NCBI GenBank assembly: GCA_014529385.2
Contig: CM043942.1
Location: forward strand, 50,044,274 to 50,108,273
DNA length: 64,000 nt
Origin: Adiantum capillus-veneris
Taxonomy: Eukaryota > Streptophyta > Polypodiopsida > Polypodiales > Pteridaceae
Direction of reading: 5' to 3'
In this document: positions 1-10,905 of the stretch, in pieces
How positions within the stretch are numbered: position 1 is the first letter of the stretch
Layout: each line of letters begins with the position of its first letter
Position numbers and translations under genes: made by a program
Notes under the pieces: generated by a model
Database searches by the model: none
What the model was told of the DNA's origin: nothing
What the model saw: only the letters and a program-made list of their open reading frames with translations

Positions 1-214
1 ATTGAGAGAGAAAGAGAGAGAAACTAATTTAACGTCGTAGGAAACTAATTAAAATTAAAAGACCTAAAGATCTAGCCGACGAGGAGTTGAACTCAAGACC
101 TATTATTCAAGAGGGAAATGGCATAACCAATCTATCATACTTGGCATGGGTGATATAAAGGTTATACCATTTATCTCTTTTTATTGGCACACACATCCAC
201 ACACGCGCACACAC

Positions 215-908
215 AAGAAGAAGAGAGTTATAACGTCGTAGGAAACTATCCTAAAAGACGTTAAAGATTAGGTTAGATGTAGACTTATATTAAATTAGAT
301 TTAGGTTTATTTAAGTTAAATTAGATTAGATTTAGGTTTATTTTTAATTAGATTTACGTTTATTTATGCTAGATTTAGATTTACGTTATATTAGATTAGA
401 TTTAGGTCTCCATAGACTGCGATGCCTGCATGAAGCGGGTGAAGAAATCCCTCAATGGAATATAGGGTATTGCTGCCTTCACTCATGGTGGGCTCCGTCG
501 ATCCAAAAGTACTGGTGAAATGTCTTCAGAAGATAGGGAAGAAGGTGGATCTTCAGGGCGGCAAGAGTCACTACATCCCCGACACAATGACCATCTAGAC
601 AACCTCTAGTCATTCAACAGCAACTTCAAAGTTAGTAACAAGAGCAAGAACGGTCTAAAGGGCCAATTGCTGTCGTCAGATGTGGATGGAGATGAGGCAG
701 CGTCACCGCCGAAGTTAACTCTCACATCTTTAGTGATGAGAATGCCAACTCTTGCCGAGTTATGTGAAAAATTATGTGTTAAATCAGTTTTAAGGTTCTT
801 ATAATCCCTGTTAGTTTAGTTCTTTGTTTTTAATATAACATAATTTACGTTAGATTTAGATTTATGTTATATTAGATTAGACTTAGGTTTATTTAGGTTT
901 ATTTAGGT

Positions 909-944
<36 letters not shown>

Positions 945-1090
945 GAAGAAGAGAGTTTTAACGTCGTAGGAAACTATCCCAAAAGACGTTAAAGATTAGG
1001 TTAGATGTAGACTTACGTTAAATTAAATTTAGGTTTATTTTTAGTTAGATTTACGTTTATTTAGATTTACGCTTATTTACGTTAGATCGA
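215..1090. repeat. Direct repeat pair in CACTA A 5' region
   Basis: A segment beginning AAGAAGAAGAGAGTT at 215 (through about 400) recurs at 943 (through about 1090). Both contain ACGTCGTAGGAAACTA, AAAGACGTTAAAGATTAGG and runs of TTTAGGTTTA. A shorter ACGTCGTAGGAAACTA copy lies at 32-47. The repeats bracket the HMA-like relic. The second copy is preceded by a (CA)n run at about 913-942. They are probably subterminal or duplicated element sequence. Confidence 0.7.
405..770 (+). pseudogene. Relic of a heavy-metal-associated (HMA) domain gene captured by CACTA A
   Basis: Translation from 405 reads VSIDCDACMKRVKKSLNGI, the start of an HMA fold with the metal-binding CxxC (CDAC). A TAG stop follows in frame, and after a frameshift near 480 the match resumes as SVDPKVLVKCLQKIGKKVDL, the usual second half of the domain. 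The HMA family binds Cu, Zn or Cd through the two cysteines; in plants it is common in isoprenylated metallochaperones. The open frame after the domain (about 600-770) is interrupted by stops, and no CaaX end was found. It begins just after TTTAG, like an exon edge, and lies between the element's 5' side and its transposase, as expected for gene capture by a CACTA element. With two stops and a frameshift it cannot make a normal protein. Confidence 0.65.
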
Positions 1091-1374
1091 GTCCACGCAA
1101 GAATTACTTACGGTTTAGGGTTTAGAGTTAGACGAACAATGAAAAGATCTACTGTGAAAAGATGTTAAGATGCTGTGAAGTGCTACAGCTAGAGAAGAGG
1201 CAAAGGGGTTTTGTCCACTACATGCAGTATCATGTAGACGTGGGTCTGTAGATTTCTTGTACCCACAAATATAGGTATTGACCAATAAAGACGAGATTAT
1301 AACCCGGGTTCTGATCTCCGTGCACCTCTAGACCGAGGTGTGTGGGGATTGGACATGACTAGAGAATGTGAGGT

Positions 1375-1426
<52 letters not shown>

Positions 1427-1488
1427 GACGAAGAATGCCAATAGAATATTAAATTTGTTGTCCAGGTTATAAGATTTTTATCCTCATT
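771..1488. other. AT-rich stretch upstream of the CACTA A transposase
   Basis: No gene seen. It holds a (CA)n run at 913-942, the second copy of the direct repeat (943-1090), a moderately GC stretch (1100-1375) without a convincing reading frame, and the (AG)n run. It probably contains the promoter and 5' leader of the transposase, but no clear TATA box could be assigned. Confidence 0.5.
1377..1423. repeat. (AG)n microsatellite
   Basis: An uninterrupted AG dinucleotide run about 47 bp long, 65 bp upstream of the transposase start. Several such runs occur in this window. Confidence 0.95.
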
Positions 1489-3330
1489 ATGAGTAGTGAC
1501 GAGGATGTGGGACCGTCCAACCGAAACACCTATCTCTCAACGAGGGTCTTATGTCCTTGTAATCAATGCAAGCATGCTGTGCGACGGACAAGACGTGTTT
1601 CTTTGCAGCACGTTCGCGAATTTGGCGAGTTTGATCCATCTATTATAGATCGAGTTGTTGCCAATTATAACTCGTTGGACTCTGACGCTGGCCAACAAGC
1701 AGCAATCTTGCAACCCAATAGACGTGTTCGCAGGCGCTTTGGTCAAGCAGCATATGTGAGGCCACAAGATGTAGCCTCTGACAGCTCGGGGGATGATCAT
1801 GCAGAGCACATTCCCAACGAGGCAATGTTTGAGCCCGAGATTGATGAAATGATCGAGACGATCATGGATTCAGAAAGGCTTATCTATGATGATATGAAAA
1901 TTGAAGCCGATACGCCATTGTATAATGGAGCACGTATGTCTAGATTGAAAGCACTCCTGGTTCTTCTCAACATGAATGCAAAGTTTGGATGGAGTGACAC
2001 TAGCGTCACAGCGCTTTTCAGGTGATCTATTACAATTAGTTTACTTTAATAAAAATCTAAATGTATAATGATCTGATAGATTTTTACACGACTGTATCGT
2101 ATTTTTATGTTGTGTAGATTGCTTAAAGAGCACATACTACCAGCTGACAATGTGATGCCAGATTCCCGAGATGAAGCAAGAAAGATTTTGCGAAACTTGG
2201 GGATGGATTACAATTCTATCCACGCTTGTCCTAATGACTGCATTCTTTTCAGAGGGGAATACATAGACATGGAGAAGTGTCCGAAATGTGATTCCGAAAG
2301 ATATCGAGTAGATCTCCACGAGACAAAAATTCCACAAAAGGTTTTGCGACATTTTCCTCTGCTTCCTCGCATCAAGCATTTCTTCGAATGTAAGTCCATG
2401 GCCGCCCTAGCATCATGGCATGAGGAGAATAAATCTTCGGATGGTGTGCTACGAATTCCTGCAGATTGCGCAGCCTGGAAACATATAGATGGAACATGGT
2501 CGGATTTTGCCAGGGAAGCTCGAAATTTGCGCTTAGGCTTGGCTATGGATGGCGTAAATCCATTTGGTCAAAGATCAACATCTTACAGTGTATGGCCCGT
2601 TGTCATCGTCAACTACAACATTCCCCTGTGGTTGACTACGAAGAAGGGGCACCTATGGCTAAGCTTGATTGTGCCAGGGCGATATAAAGTGGGGAATATG
2701 GATGTGTATCTTCGTCCACTATTGGAAGAGCTTTGATCAGAGGCATTCTAATGTGGACCATGCATGACTATCCCGGGCTAACAGAATGCTCAGGTGATCT
2801 ATTGACACTCCTCACTCAGACACTGTAAATCTTGTTTTTTCCCATAGTTGATCTATTATCATGTGTATACATGCAGGGCTTCAAACAAGCGGATACAGAG
2901 CATGTGTCACATGTGGACCTAGACTGAATGCACGTAGGGCTCCCTCACTGAAGAAGCAAATCTACGAAGGTCATCAAGCGTATCTTCCAGAGAATCATGT
3001 GTTACGTGACGGCTTTTTGGGAAGAGAGCCACCAAGGATGTCTGCACAAGCATGGTTAGAGCAGAAGGAGATGTGCGATGACGGATTGCCTCCAGGGATG
3101 AAGAGACTATCTCTATGGTACAAGTACGCAAGCAGGAAGGGCTTAAGCGCCCTGATGGACATTCTCAATTCTCGCGGCGGCATGGTTAGTATTAGGGTTT
3201 ACTCTTTTCTATTTTTTGTATTGTTTTATAAATGTCGTTATATGTTTATACTTACTGAAAGCTGTCTTATTGTCTTTTTTTACAGAATCCGACAGATACG
3301 CCGCTTGGACGCGATGAGACGTCTGACTAG
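1489..3330 (+). pseudogene. CACTA transposase (tnp2-type), spliced and internally deleted
   Basis: Exon 1 (1489-2021) encodes the transposase-associated N-terminal region with CPCNQCKH, a CxxC zinc-binding look. GT at 2022 and AG at 2117 join it in frame to exon 2 (2118-2793), which carries the tnp2 core: CPNDCILFRGEY, CPKCDSERYR and the VYLRPLLEEL segment. A frameshift or short deletion follows near 2735; the frame then resumes with WTMHDYPGLTEC. A second intron (2794-2876) leads to exon 3 with ACVTCGPRL and LPPGMKRLS. Exon 3 then runs directly into a tail that does not look like tnp2. A third intron (3185-3285) and a short last exon end at TAG 3328-3330. Most of tnp2, including the usual middle and DUF4216-like C-terminus, is missing. 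Family knowledge: tnp2 binds and cuts the element termini in the nucleus. This copy is a deletion derivative. Confidence 0.8.
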
Positions 3331-3659
3331 ACGACGTCTGTTTAGCGGTAGCTAGATAGCATTAGTTTAAGGTTTCTCATAGCTTATGTATCATGAGACG
3401 AATTTTATACGTCTTTTTGAACCATGTATATTATTACATTTGTCACCGCAGTTCATTTTGCCAATCAATTCTTTATGCCTATGATGTTGTACAATTGTCA
3501 TTATTACATTTGCCAATCAATTCATTTTGCCTATGATGTGTACAATTGTCAATTTTACGCTTGTCAATTTTGCAAACAATGCGTCTTGTGGGTGACTATT
3601 TTGGGTCTATTATCTACCCTTGCACTTTTTTTAAAAGTGAATCAAGTACAATATGGTTG
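3331..3659. other. 3' untranslated part of CACTA A
   Basis: AT-rich, no credible coding frame. It contains short imperfect repeats around ATTGTCATTATTACATTTGC and TACAATTGTCAATTTTAC (about 3430-3570). Confidence 0.5.
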
Positions 3660-3971
3660 ATGGGTGGCAGGGCATTCAATGCCCTGTCGCAATTTTTTTT
3701 TTTCGTCTCGGGACGTCGCTATAACGACGTCGCTAAGTCACCAAATTTTTTTTCTTTCGGGCGTCGCTATAACCGTCGCTATTTATGGCTCTGTAGCATC
3801 GCTATGAGCGTCGCTATAGACTTCTGTGTAAACGTCGCTATGACCGTCGCTATATAGCGACGCTCTCGTAGCGACGCTATTAGCAACGGTTTTAGCGACG
3901 CCGGGGGTTATAAAAACCCAGTGTATTTTCGTCGCTAACAGCGTCACAAGAGCACACAACCTCTTGTAGTG
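3660..3971. repeat. CACTA A 3' subterminal repeats and terminal inverted repeat
   Basis: About ten copies of a CGTCGCTAT-like unit occur in both orientations (GACGTCGCTATAACG, ATAGCGACGCTCTCG, TAGCGACGCTATT), followed by AAGAGCACACAAC and the terminus CTCTTGTAGTG. Subterminal arrays of short motifs are the binding sites of the small CACTA transposase protein in known elements. The same end motif, in the opposite orientation, starts CACTA B at 10638. Confidence 0.82.
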
Positions 3972-5881
3972 CATGAGTAGCTTATAGTTGCTCTTTTTCT
4001 CATTCAATAGGTATAGAAGTGGTTCCTTGTGCCCAAGCATCCTTTAGCTATTAAATAACCACAAAAGCTTTACTTTCTTGATCATTCGTTTCCATATAAA
4101 TTTCCAATACCTTAGAGGATTACTTACAAGTTTTGTGAGTGAACCATTTTCTCCTAGCTCACTTTCTCCTTGTAGTTCACTTTCTCCCCCATCATTCTCA
4201 TAGATTTCTTGGTTATCATCATCGTCATCTTGTTTTTTCTATCTAATTTCATGAAGACATTTTGATTATACATTGAAATAATAGAAGTTCATTACATAGA
4301 GCAAATCCAACAAAATGGCACATACCATTGGGGTGCTAGAAGATGATTCGTTGTTTGGTTTTCTTTTTTCTCCATTTTCATTTTTTCGCAAGAGACTTGA
4401 TGGTCCATGTATAAACGTCCTCTTCTTTCCAATGATAATTTTGTCCAGCTTCTCTTACAAGCTTAAATTGTAATGGAATTGATGACGATCACCATAGCCA
4501 TAAGTTGGTTGCTACATCTTCCTTTGTTGTTCGCCACTGTCGAATCTCATCCAAGGAGCCACTTTCCTTAGAAATGAGGTATATCAAGCCCTCACTCATG
4601 CTGTCTGCATCTCGCCTGTGTGTAAGATGTACTGAAAGGTGCTGCAAAGGTCTGAGCCTAGTAAATCCCAATACTCCAAAAAGAAGCTGGGAGTCAAACC
4701 ATCCTCACTAGGAAAGCTACCACAGGGAAGTGTTCTGAGGGATGTATGGAGCTCCTCTAACTAGAGAGGCAGCTCAAGACTCTGACGCATCTCCTCAGTC
4801 ACAAGACAAGGCATCTGTGCCCAAACCTGCTCTTTGCATGCATCCCAACGCTCTCACTTGGGCTCTGCGGACACAAGCCTCGGTAAAAGTCAGTGGCAAC
4901 TGCACCCATATCCTTTGGCTCTGAAGCTACAAACCCGTCAGGTCTTCTCAACTGGCTGACACTAGCGTGTCCATGGTGGGCACCCACCGTCTCAAAGAAC
5001 GCCCCAATCACTTTGTCACCTACCTGGGTCCACTGAGATGCCTGTCGATGTAAAGCGAACTCATGACGCCTCTTCTCTATTCTAAGTAGCTCCTCACGAG
5101 CCTGCTGCAACTGCTCCTCCACCCAAGAACTGTTTGGATCCTGCTCCTGCATCCTCTACAAGGAAGCAACGCCCCATTTGAGACAGGGGGTCAATGTTAC
5201 GTACTTTTGAGCAGAAAAGCTCATTGACCTAAGTAGTCTGACTGAGAAGTTTTGCAATTCAAAGCAAGAAAAAGATCTCCACACGATTCGTAACGAAATT
5301 AATTTCCTAAGCTCCAAATGCTGTAATTAGAACAAAGATCGATAAACTTGCTTGGTCATGGCAAGGTTTGATGATCAGGCACTCTAGTCATGCAGAGCTG
5401 CATGTCTTCTCCTCATGCGGGATTTTCATGAGGATAATGTTCTTGCGCTTGTGAACATAGTGTGCAGGCGATGGCGGCTGTGGAAGGTGAGGGAGGAGGT
5501 GCAACAACAGCATGTTAAATGGCGTCCGAGGAGCTGCAGTCTGCAAAGCCTACAAATGAAAGTTGAGAGAGCGCACATAAGAATTTTGAAAACTTGAGTG
5601 CACTGCCTGATTTCATTTGAACGGCGTGGGTAGGCAGATGATCACGAGAGTTGACTAGCAGAGGACTGCATCCTTTCGCCCTTCGAAAAAAACTTGCTGG
5701 GTTAACCAAGTAAACAAATTTGGCTGGCTAAAATAGGCCATAGAGAGATGCACAAGAAGTACGCTAAATAGAGAGTTCTAATGTTGACGCTCCCATCTGC
5801 ATTGGCTGTACCTTACGATCATCTTGGTACTTCCAAAAAAATTGCATGAAACTGAATTAGGCACTTGGATTTAGACACCTT
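3972..5881. repeat. Diverged 2-kb duplicated segment, copy A
   Basis: This segment is collinear with 8468-10637 at high identity from CATGAGTAGCTTATAG to GATTTAGACAC. Copy A lacks two stretches present in copy B (around 9870-9955 and 10382-10545). It contains a truncated LINE on the - strand. At its right edge the sequence runs on as CTTAATCTTGTC, where copy B is interrupted by a CACTA terminus, so copy A keeps the empty site. Confidence 0.85.
4489..5160 (-). pseudogene. LINE (L1-like) reverse transcriptase fragment, copy A
   Basis: Reading the - strand from 5152, the translation shows the linker between endonuclease and reverse transcriptase (WTQVGDKVIGAFFETVG, then AVATDFYRGL), then after stops and shifts FPSEDGLTPSFFLEYWDLLG and EGLIYLISKESGSLDEIRQW. 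In plant L1 elements these come just before and at the start of the RT domain. The catalytic YADD box and everything after it are missing, so only a 5' part of ORF2 is kept. There are several stops and at least one frameshift. The same truncated piece lies in copy B, so the truncation predates the duplication. Confidence 0.75.
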
Positions 5882-6315
5882 AATCTTGTCAGTTTTCTAG
5901 TTTGGCATTGCTATTTTATGTTTGTTGCCTTCATGTGCTGCAACAATCTGGGTCCTAATTTATTAGATCATCACATGATTTGGCATAGTGTGGCTGTGAT
6001 GGTATTTTACAAGCTTTTGAAGCTATTAGCAGTATAATCTCATGAAGAGGGATTGCATATGAGTGACTTCGTCTCGCAACATTCTTCTTGCTGTCCAGGA
6101 TGTTGTACGTGTTGGAGTGCAATGACTGCACAATATGCCCAACATGGTTGGATGTTAAATGAAGTCCGTTCCTCAAATGCAATCACCTTTGCATGTGCCT
6201 TGAAGAGTTGTTGGCATTGGGCAAGAAAATTTGGTGAGAATGCTAGTTGCAGGGGTATTGCGTGTAGTTTCTTGGCATTGCTTTGATCGACATGCATGCA
6301 AAATGAGACGTCCTC

Positions 6316-6379
6316 AGAGAAAGAGAGAGAGAGAGAGAGAGTCGTTGGAGCGTGGAGAGAGAGAGAGAGAGAGAGAGAG
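6316..6379. repeat. Interrupted (AG)n microsatellite
   Basis: Two AG runs separated by TCGTTGGAGCGTGG, so the second run looks like a partial duplication of the first. Confidence 0.9.
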
Positions 6380-6539
6380 CTCTGTATAAGCAGATACCTT
6401 AACTTGCGCTCCTTGCTCGCTTAAGTCTCCAGCTTGTGTAGCACAAAGCTTTCTTTATGCAAGCGCTAGTTTTATTACAAGCATGCATCATATATGGCTC
6501 AAAAGGAACGCATGAAAGGCATGCAGTGCCAAAAAATTC

Positions 6540-6975
6540 ACAAGGGCCTTAGACAACTTACCATATGGTAAAAAAAATAATAATTGCTAGATGATTTACT
6601 AGTTCCAATACAAACATCTAGTAAGAGTGCAAACTAGCAAAAAAGAGACAACTCCTAGATGCTACATATAGTAATTCTCTTACGATATGGAGAGTTGAAT
6701 AGCCATATGATAATTGAAGTCTCAATATGGTAAGAAAATTGCTAGTTCAATGTAGGAGTTGACTCACTTACTAGTTTGATCTTACATATGAGTGCTCTCA
6801 AACTAGTAAGTCAACTAGCAACTTTTGTTTCGACCTAGAAATTCATCTAGCAATATATGAGGACGGTTGCTTGCAAACTAGTAATTCATCTACAAAATTT
6901 TCTGTAAACGAGCTAGTAGTTCACCTAGTAATTCATTAAGGAGCATGCAGACACAAACTAGTAATTCATCTCGCA
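6540..6975. repeat. Degenerate CTAG-containing repeats
   Basis: Variants of AAACTAGTAATTCATCTAGCAA recur: clear copies at 6875-6891 and 6955-6971, with looser ones from about 6590 to 6950 in both orientations (for example AACTAGTAAGTCAACTAGCAA). Dense short repeats of this kind resemble the subterminal region of an unidentified DNA transposon. No coding sequence or terminal repeat was found with it. Confidence 0.55.
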
Positions 6976-8129
6976 ATTTTCTCCTGAGCAAAAAATTTAG
7001 GAGAGTTTTCTTCAACATCAGGAGACTAAAGTATGCTTAATTCATAAAGATGGCAGCAAATAGAATGAAGTTTAGCAATCTTTCAAAATGTGCATTACAT
7101 GCTACAATTTGTTGGATTATAAAAATACTTGTCATATGTTACAATCATATCCTTCATGGATAAAGGGCCAAATTTTTCAAAATAAAAAACTATCAAGGCT
7201 TCCAATAACAAAAGCCATGTTACTAAAATCTTCACACATAGTGGAAATATTATCATCGTCGTTTGCTCTCTTCTCGAGGAAACTATTCGATCTCTGCATA
7301 GCAAAATAGATAGGTTTGATCAAGTGGTACAAGTCTTGTACTTTCTTGAGATTCAACCACATCATTAATATAGTTTCTTTGTCATCCCTGGGCAAATTTT
7401 GCGCCTACACAATTGTCACAACAAAATAACATGATTTAAAGAGAGACACATATTATTTTTGTAAACATAAGTAAGGCAATGTTGTTAGCTTTTATTACAA
7501 ACCTAAGATTTTAGAAAATATTGATTTTGAATCATTGAACATCCCGATTCATTGAACATTCCCCATCAGATTTGTTCTCCTAAACATTTAAAGTCCACTC
7601 TTTTATTTTATAGCCACATGCAAAAAGAATTTCATTGATGTGAAGAAAAATACCCTTTTCTTTTTAAGCTTTAAAGATGTTGAAGCTTGATCTTTCTCTT
7701 TTAGTAGCTCTTCAATCTCAGAAGTATAGAAGTGAGAAAACATAGCTTTTTTATAACAATACAATTAAGTAGGGTAAGTGTTTTATTAAATAAATATCCA
7801 TGTGAAACATGTTTGAATAGCCCATTGCACTTTAGTGTGCTTTTTCTTTTTTGTTCTTGGTTTACACCATGTGCCCTTTCATTGATTTTTTCCTTCACAA
7901 AAATTAAAAAACAGAGTGCAATGTTAATCGACACAACAAAAAGTTTTAGAGAAAAAAGTACAGCAATTAGAATTGTACCAAGTTTATGATATGGTCAACA
8001 CACTCATCAAATTCATTGTTTACTTCCATATCCTTTTCTTAAAAATAGTTGACAAACTCTTCATCTTGCATATAGTTTCTATATGCCTGACATTCAAATA
8101 GTTTACTCGCATTAAGCAATTGAATTTGG

Positions 8130-8131
8130 AT

Positions 8132-8167
<36 letters not shown>

Positions 8168-8229
8168 TTAGCCGAATTTACCTCAATTATTTCAATTTCT
8201 ATCTTTGTGTGTGTGTGTGTGTCTCGCTT

Positions 8230-8264
<35 letters not shown>

Positions 8265-8265
8265 A

Positions 8266-8302
<37 letters not shown>

Positions 8303-8305
8303 AGG
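8130..8305. repeat. Cluster of AC, GT and GA microsatellites
   Basis: (AC)n at about 8135-8165, (GT)n at 8204-8262 interrupted once by CTCGCTTGA, then (GA)n to about 8303. The AC and GT tracts are complementary and only about 40 bp apart, so this stretch can fold into a long hairpin. Confidence 0.93.
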
Positions 8306-8467
8306 AGTAAACCCCACATACCTCATAAGAATCTGCCATCACTTTGTGAAGCATGATTTTCCCATAGCATTTTAGGAACATATATCTTCGTCACTCTCTA
8401 AACACATAATAACAAATTTTATCAGCATAGGTCATATATTATTGTTATTTTAAGATGAAAGTGCTTA

Positions 8468-10637
8468 CATGAGTAGCTTATAGTTGCTCTTTTTCTCATT
8501 CAATAGGTATAGAAGTGGTTCCTTATGCCCAAGCATCCTTTAGCTATTAAATAACCACAAAAGCTTTACTTTCTTGATCATTCGTTTCCATATAAATTTC
8601 CAATACCTTAGAGGATTACTTACAAGTTTTGTGAGTGAACCATTTTCTCATAGCTCACTTTCTCCTTGTAGTTCACTTTCTCCCCCATCATTCTCATAGA
8701 TTTCTTGGTTATCATCATCGTCATCTTGTTTTTTCTATCTAATTTCATGAAGACATTTTGATTATACATTGAAATAATAGAAGTTCATTACATAGAGCAA
8801 ATCCAACAAAATGGCACATACCATTGGGGTGCTAGAAGATGATTCGTTGTTTGGTTTCTTTTTTCTCCATTTTCATTTTTTCGCAAGAGACTTGATGGTC
8901 CATGTATAAACGTCCTCTTCTTTCCAATGATAATTTTGTCCAGCTTCTCTTACAAGCTTACATTGTAATGGAATTGATGACGATCACCATAGCCATAAGT
9001 TGGTTGCTACATCTTCCTTTGTTGTTCGCCACTGTCGAATCTTATCCAAGAAGCCACTTTCCTTAGAAATGAGGTATATCAAGCCCTCACTCATGCTGTC
9101 TGCATCTCGCCTGTGTGCAAGATGTACTGAAAGGCGCTGCAAAGGTCTGAGCCTAGTAAATCCCAATACTCCAAGAAGAAGCTGGGAGTCAAACCATCCT
9201 CACCGGGACAGCTACCTCGGGGAAGTGTTCTGAGGGATGTATGGAGCTCCTCTAACTAGAGAGGCAGCTCAAGCCTCTGACGCATCTCCTTAGTCACAAG
9301 ACAAGGCATTTGTGCCCAAACCTGATCTCTACATGCATCCCAACGCTCTGACTTGGGCTCTGCGGACAAAAAGCCTCGGTAAAGTCAGTGGCAACTGCAC
9401 CCATATCCTTTGGCTCTGAAGCTACAAACCCGTCAGGTCTTCTCAACCGGCTGACACTAGGGTGTCCATGGCGGGGACCCACCGTCTCAAAGAACGCCCC
9501 AATCAGTCTATCACCTACCTGGGTCCACTGAGATGCATGTTGATGGAAAGCGAACTCATGACACCTCTTCTCTATGCTAACTAGCTCCTCGTGAGCCTGC
9601 TATAACCGCTTCTCCACCCAATAACTATTTGGATCCTGCTCCTGCATCCTCTACAAGGAAGCAATGCCCCATCTGAGACGGAGGGTCAATGTTATGTACT
9701 TTTGAGCAGAAAATCTCATTGACCTGAGTAGTATGACCGAGAAGTTCTGCAAATGAAAGAAAGAAAAATATCTCCACACGATTTGTAACGAAATTTCCTA
9801 AGCTCCAAATGCTGTAATTAGAACAAAGATCGATAAGCTTGCTTGGTCATGGCAAGGTTTGATGATCAGACCCAGGTTTAGCAGAAAGCAAGGTTGGTGC
9901 CATTAAAGCTTGAAACTGTAGAAAAAATGACCTTTGCATATAAGGCACACTGCACTCTAGTCATGCAGAGCTGCATGTCTTCTCCGCATGCGGGATTTTC
10001 ATGAGTATAATGTTCTTGAGCTTGTGAACATAGTGTGCAGGCGATGGCGGTTGTGGAAGGTGAGGGAGGAGGTGCAACAACAGTAGGTTAAATGGCGTCC
10101 GAGGAGCTGCAGGCTGCAAAGCCTACAAATGAAAGTTGAGACAGCGCACAAAAGAATTTTAAAAACTTGAGTGCACTGCCTGGTTTTATTTGAACGGCGT
10201 GGAATGCATATACCTTTGGAACCTGGGTGGCGCAACCGGAGTCGACTCTAGAAGTGCTGTTACTCATATGGTAGGCAGCTGACTGGGAGAGGAGTGCATC
10301 CTTTCGCCCTTTGAAAAAACCTTGCTGGGTTAACCTAGTAAACAAATTTATCCTGCTAAAATAGGCCGTAGAGAGATGCACAAGTTCATCATTATTCCTT
10401 TATTGTTATTTTTACATTGATTGTCCAAAACCATTTTGGAGAATGCTGGCACTACAATTTTCCCTGTGAAAGGCCTTAAATTGAGACAAAGACCACTAAA
10501 TTGAGAGTTCTAATGTTCTCTCTCCCATGAGGTTGCTGTAGCATGCAAGTAGTCGAGGCTCCCATCTGCATTGGCTGCACCTTATGATCATCTTGGTACT
10601 TCCAAAAACATTGCATGAAACTGAATAGATTTAGACA
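8468..10637. repeat. Diverged 2-kb duplicated segment, copy B
   Basis: Second copy of the segment at 3972-5881. It starts within GTGCTTACATGAGTAG, showing the sequence before CACTA A inserted in the other copy, and ends in TTTAGACA immediately before the CACTA B terminus CACTACAAGAGGT. It carries two extra stretches relative to copy A. Confidence 0.85.
8984..9660 (-). pseudogene. LINE (L1-like) reverse transcriptase fragment, copy B
   Basis: Same truncated LINE piece as at 4489-5160. The - strand shows ASEPKDMGAVATDF upstream and GLIYLISKESG plus DKIRQWRTTKED downstream, the conserved entry to the RT domain. The linker frame is broken in different places than in copy A (for example near 9482), so the copies have decayed independently since duplication. 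The catalytic box is absent. Confidence 0.72.
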
Positions 10638-10905
10638 CACTACAAGAGGTCGCGCAGAATTCGACGCAAGTACTGACGAAATAACATTAAATTTTAAACT
10701 TAAAAGCGGTGAAATAAGGTTCGGAAGAGACGTCGGTATCATAGTGTCGGTATAACTATCGGTGTGACAGGCGTCGGAATAGGTCTATAAACAAGCGTCG
10801 AAATAATCAACGAAATAAGCAGCATTAATATATTAAATCCGATGCCTATTTCGTGACCCCTACCGACGGTGATACCGTAACCTGTATCGACGACCAAAAT
10901 GTGTA
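10638..10905. repeat. CACTA B terminal and subterminal repeats
   Basis: Terminal CACTACAAGAGGT followed by many short units around GTCGGTAT, GCGTCGAAATA and CGACGAAATAA, ending near ACCGACGGTGATACCG and TATCGACGACC. The CGTCG core is shared with CACTA A subterminal units. The empty target is kept at 5871-5881 (TTTAGACACCTTAATC), so the 3-bp target is probably ACA. Confidence 0.78.

Larger units (their letters stand above)
1..3971 (+). mobile_element. Defective CACTA (En/Spm) transposon A, 5' end outside window
   Basis: A CACTA-class DNA transposon on the + strand. The right end is the inverted terminal motif CTCTTGTAGTG at 3961-3971, preceded by a subterminal region rich in CGTCGCTAT units. 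Inside lies a spliced tnp2 transposase remnant (1489-3330) and upstream of it an HMA-domain relic. The boundary at 3971 is supported by a paralogous segment at 8468 that runs through the same flank (CATGAGTAG) without the element, so the 3-bp duplication is probably CAT. The 5' terminus lies before base 1. The transposase is broken, so the copy is not autonomous. Confidence 0.82.
5882..8467. other. AT-rich spacer between the two duplicated segments
   Basis: No recognisable gene. It holds AG, AC and GT microsatellites and a CTAG-rich degenerate repeat (6540-6975). Several short open stretches on the - strand look exon-like: one at about 7177-7395 preceded by TGTGTAG, one near 7660-7745 ending before GTATTT, and the edge of copy B at 8468 where CAT is followed by GTAAGC on the - strand. 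They could be remains of a spliced gene, but they do not join cleanly and match nothing I know. Confidence 0.4.

Noticed and set aside
7085-8760. Spliced cellular gene on the - strand
   Set aside because: Several exon-like stretches with GTAAGT/GTAAGC or AG edges occur, but frames do not join without stops and no protein family is recognisable.
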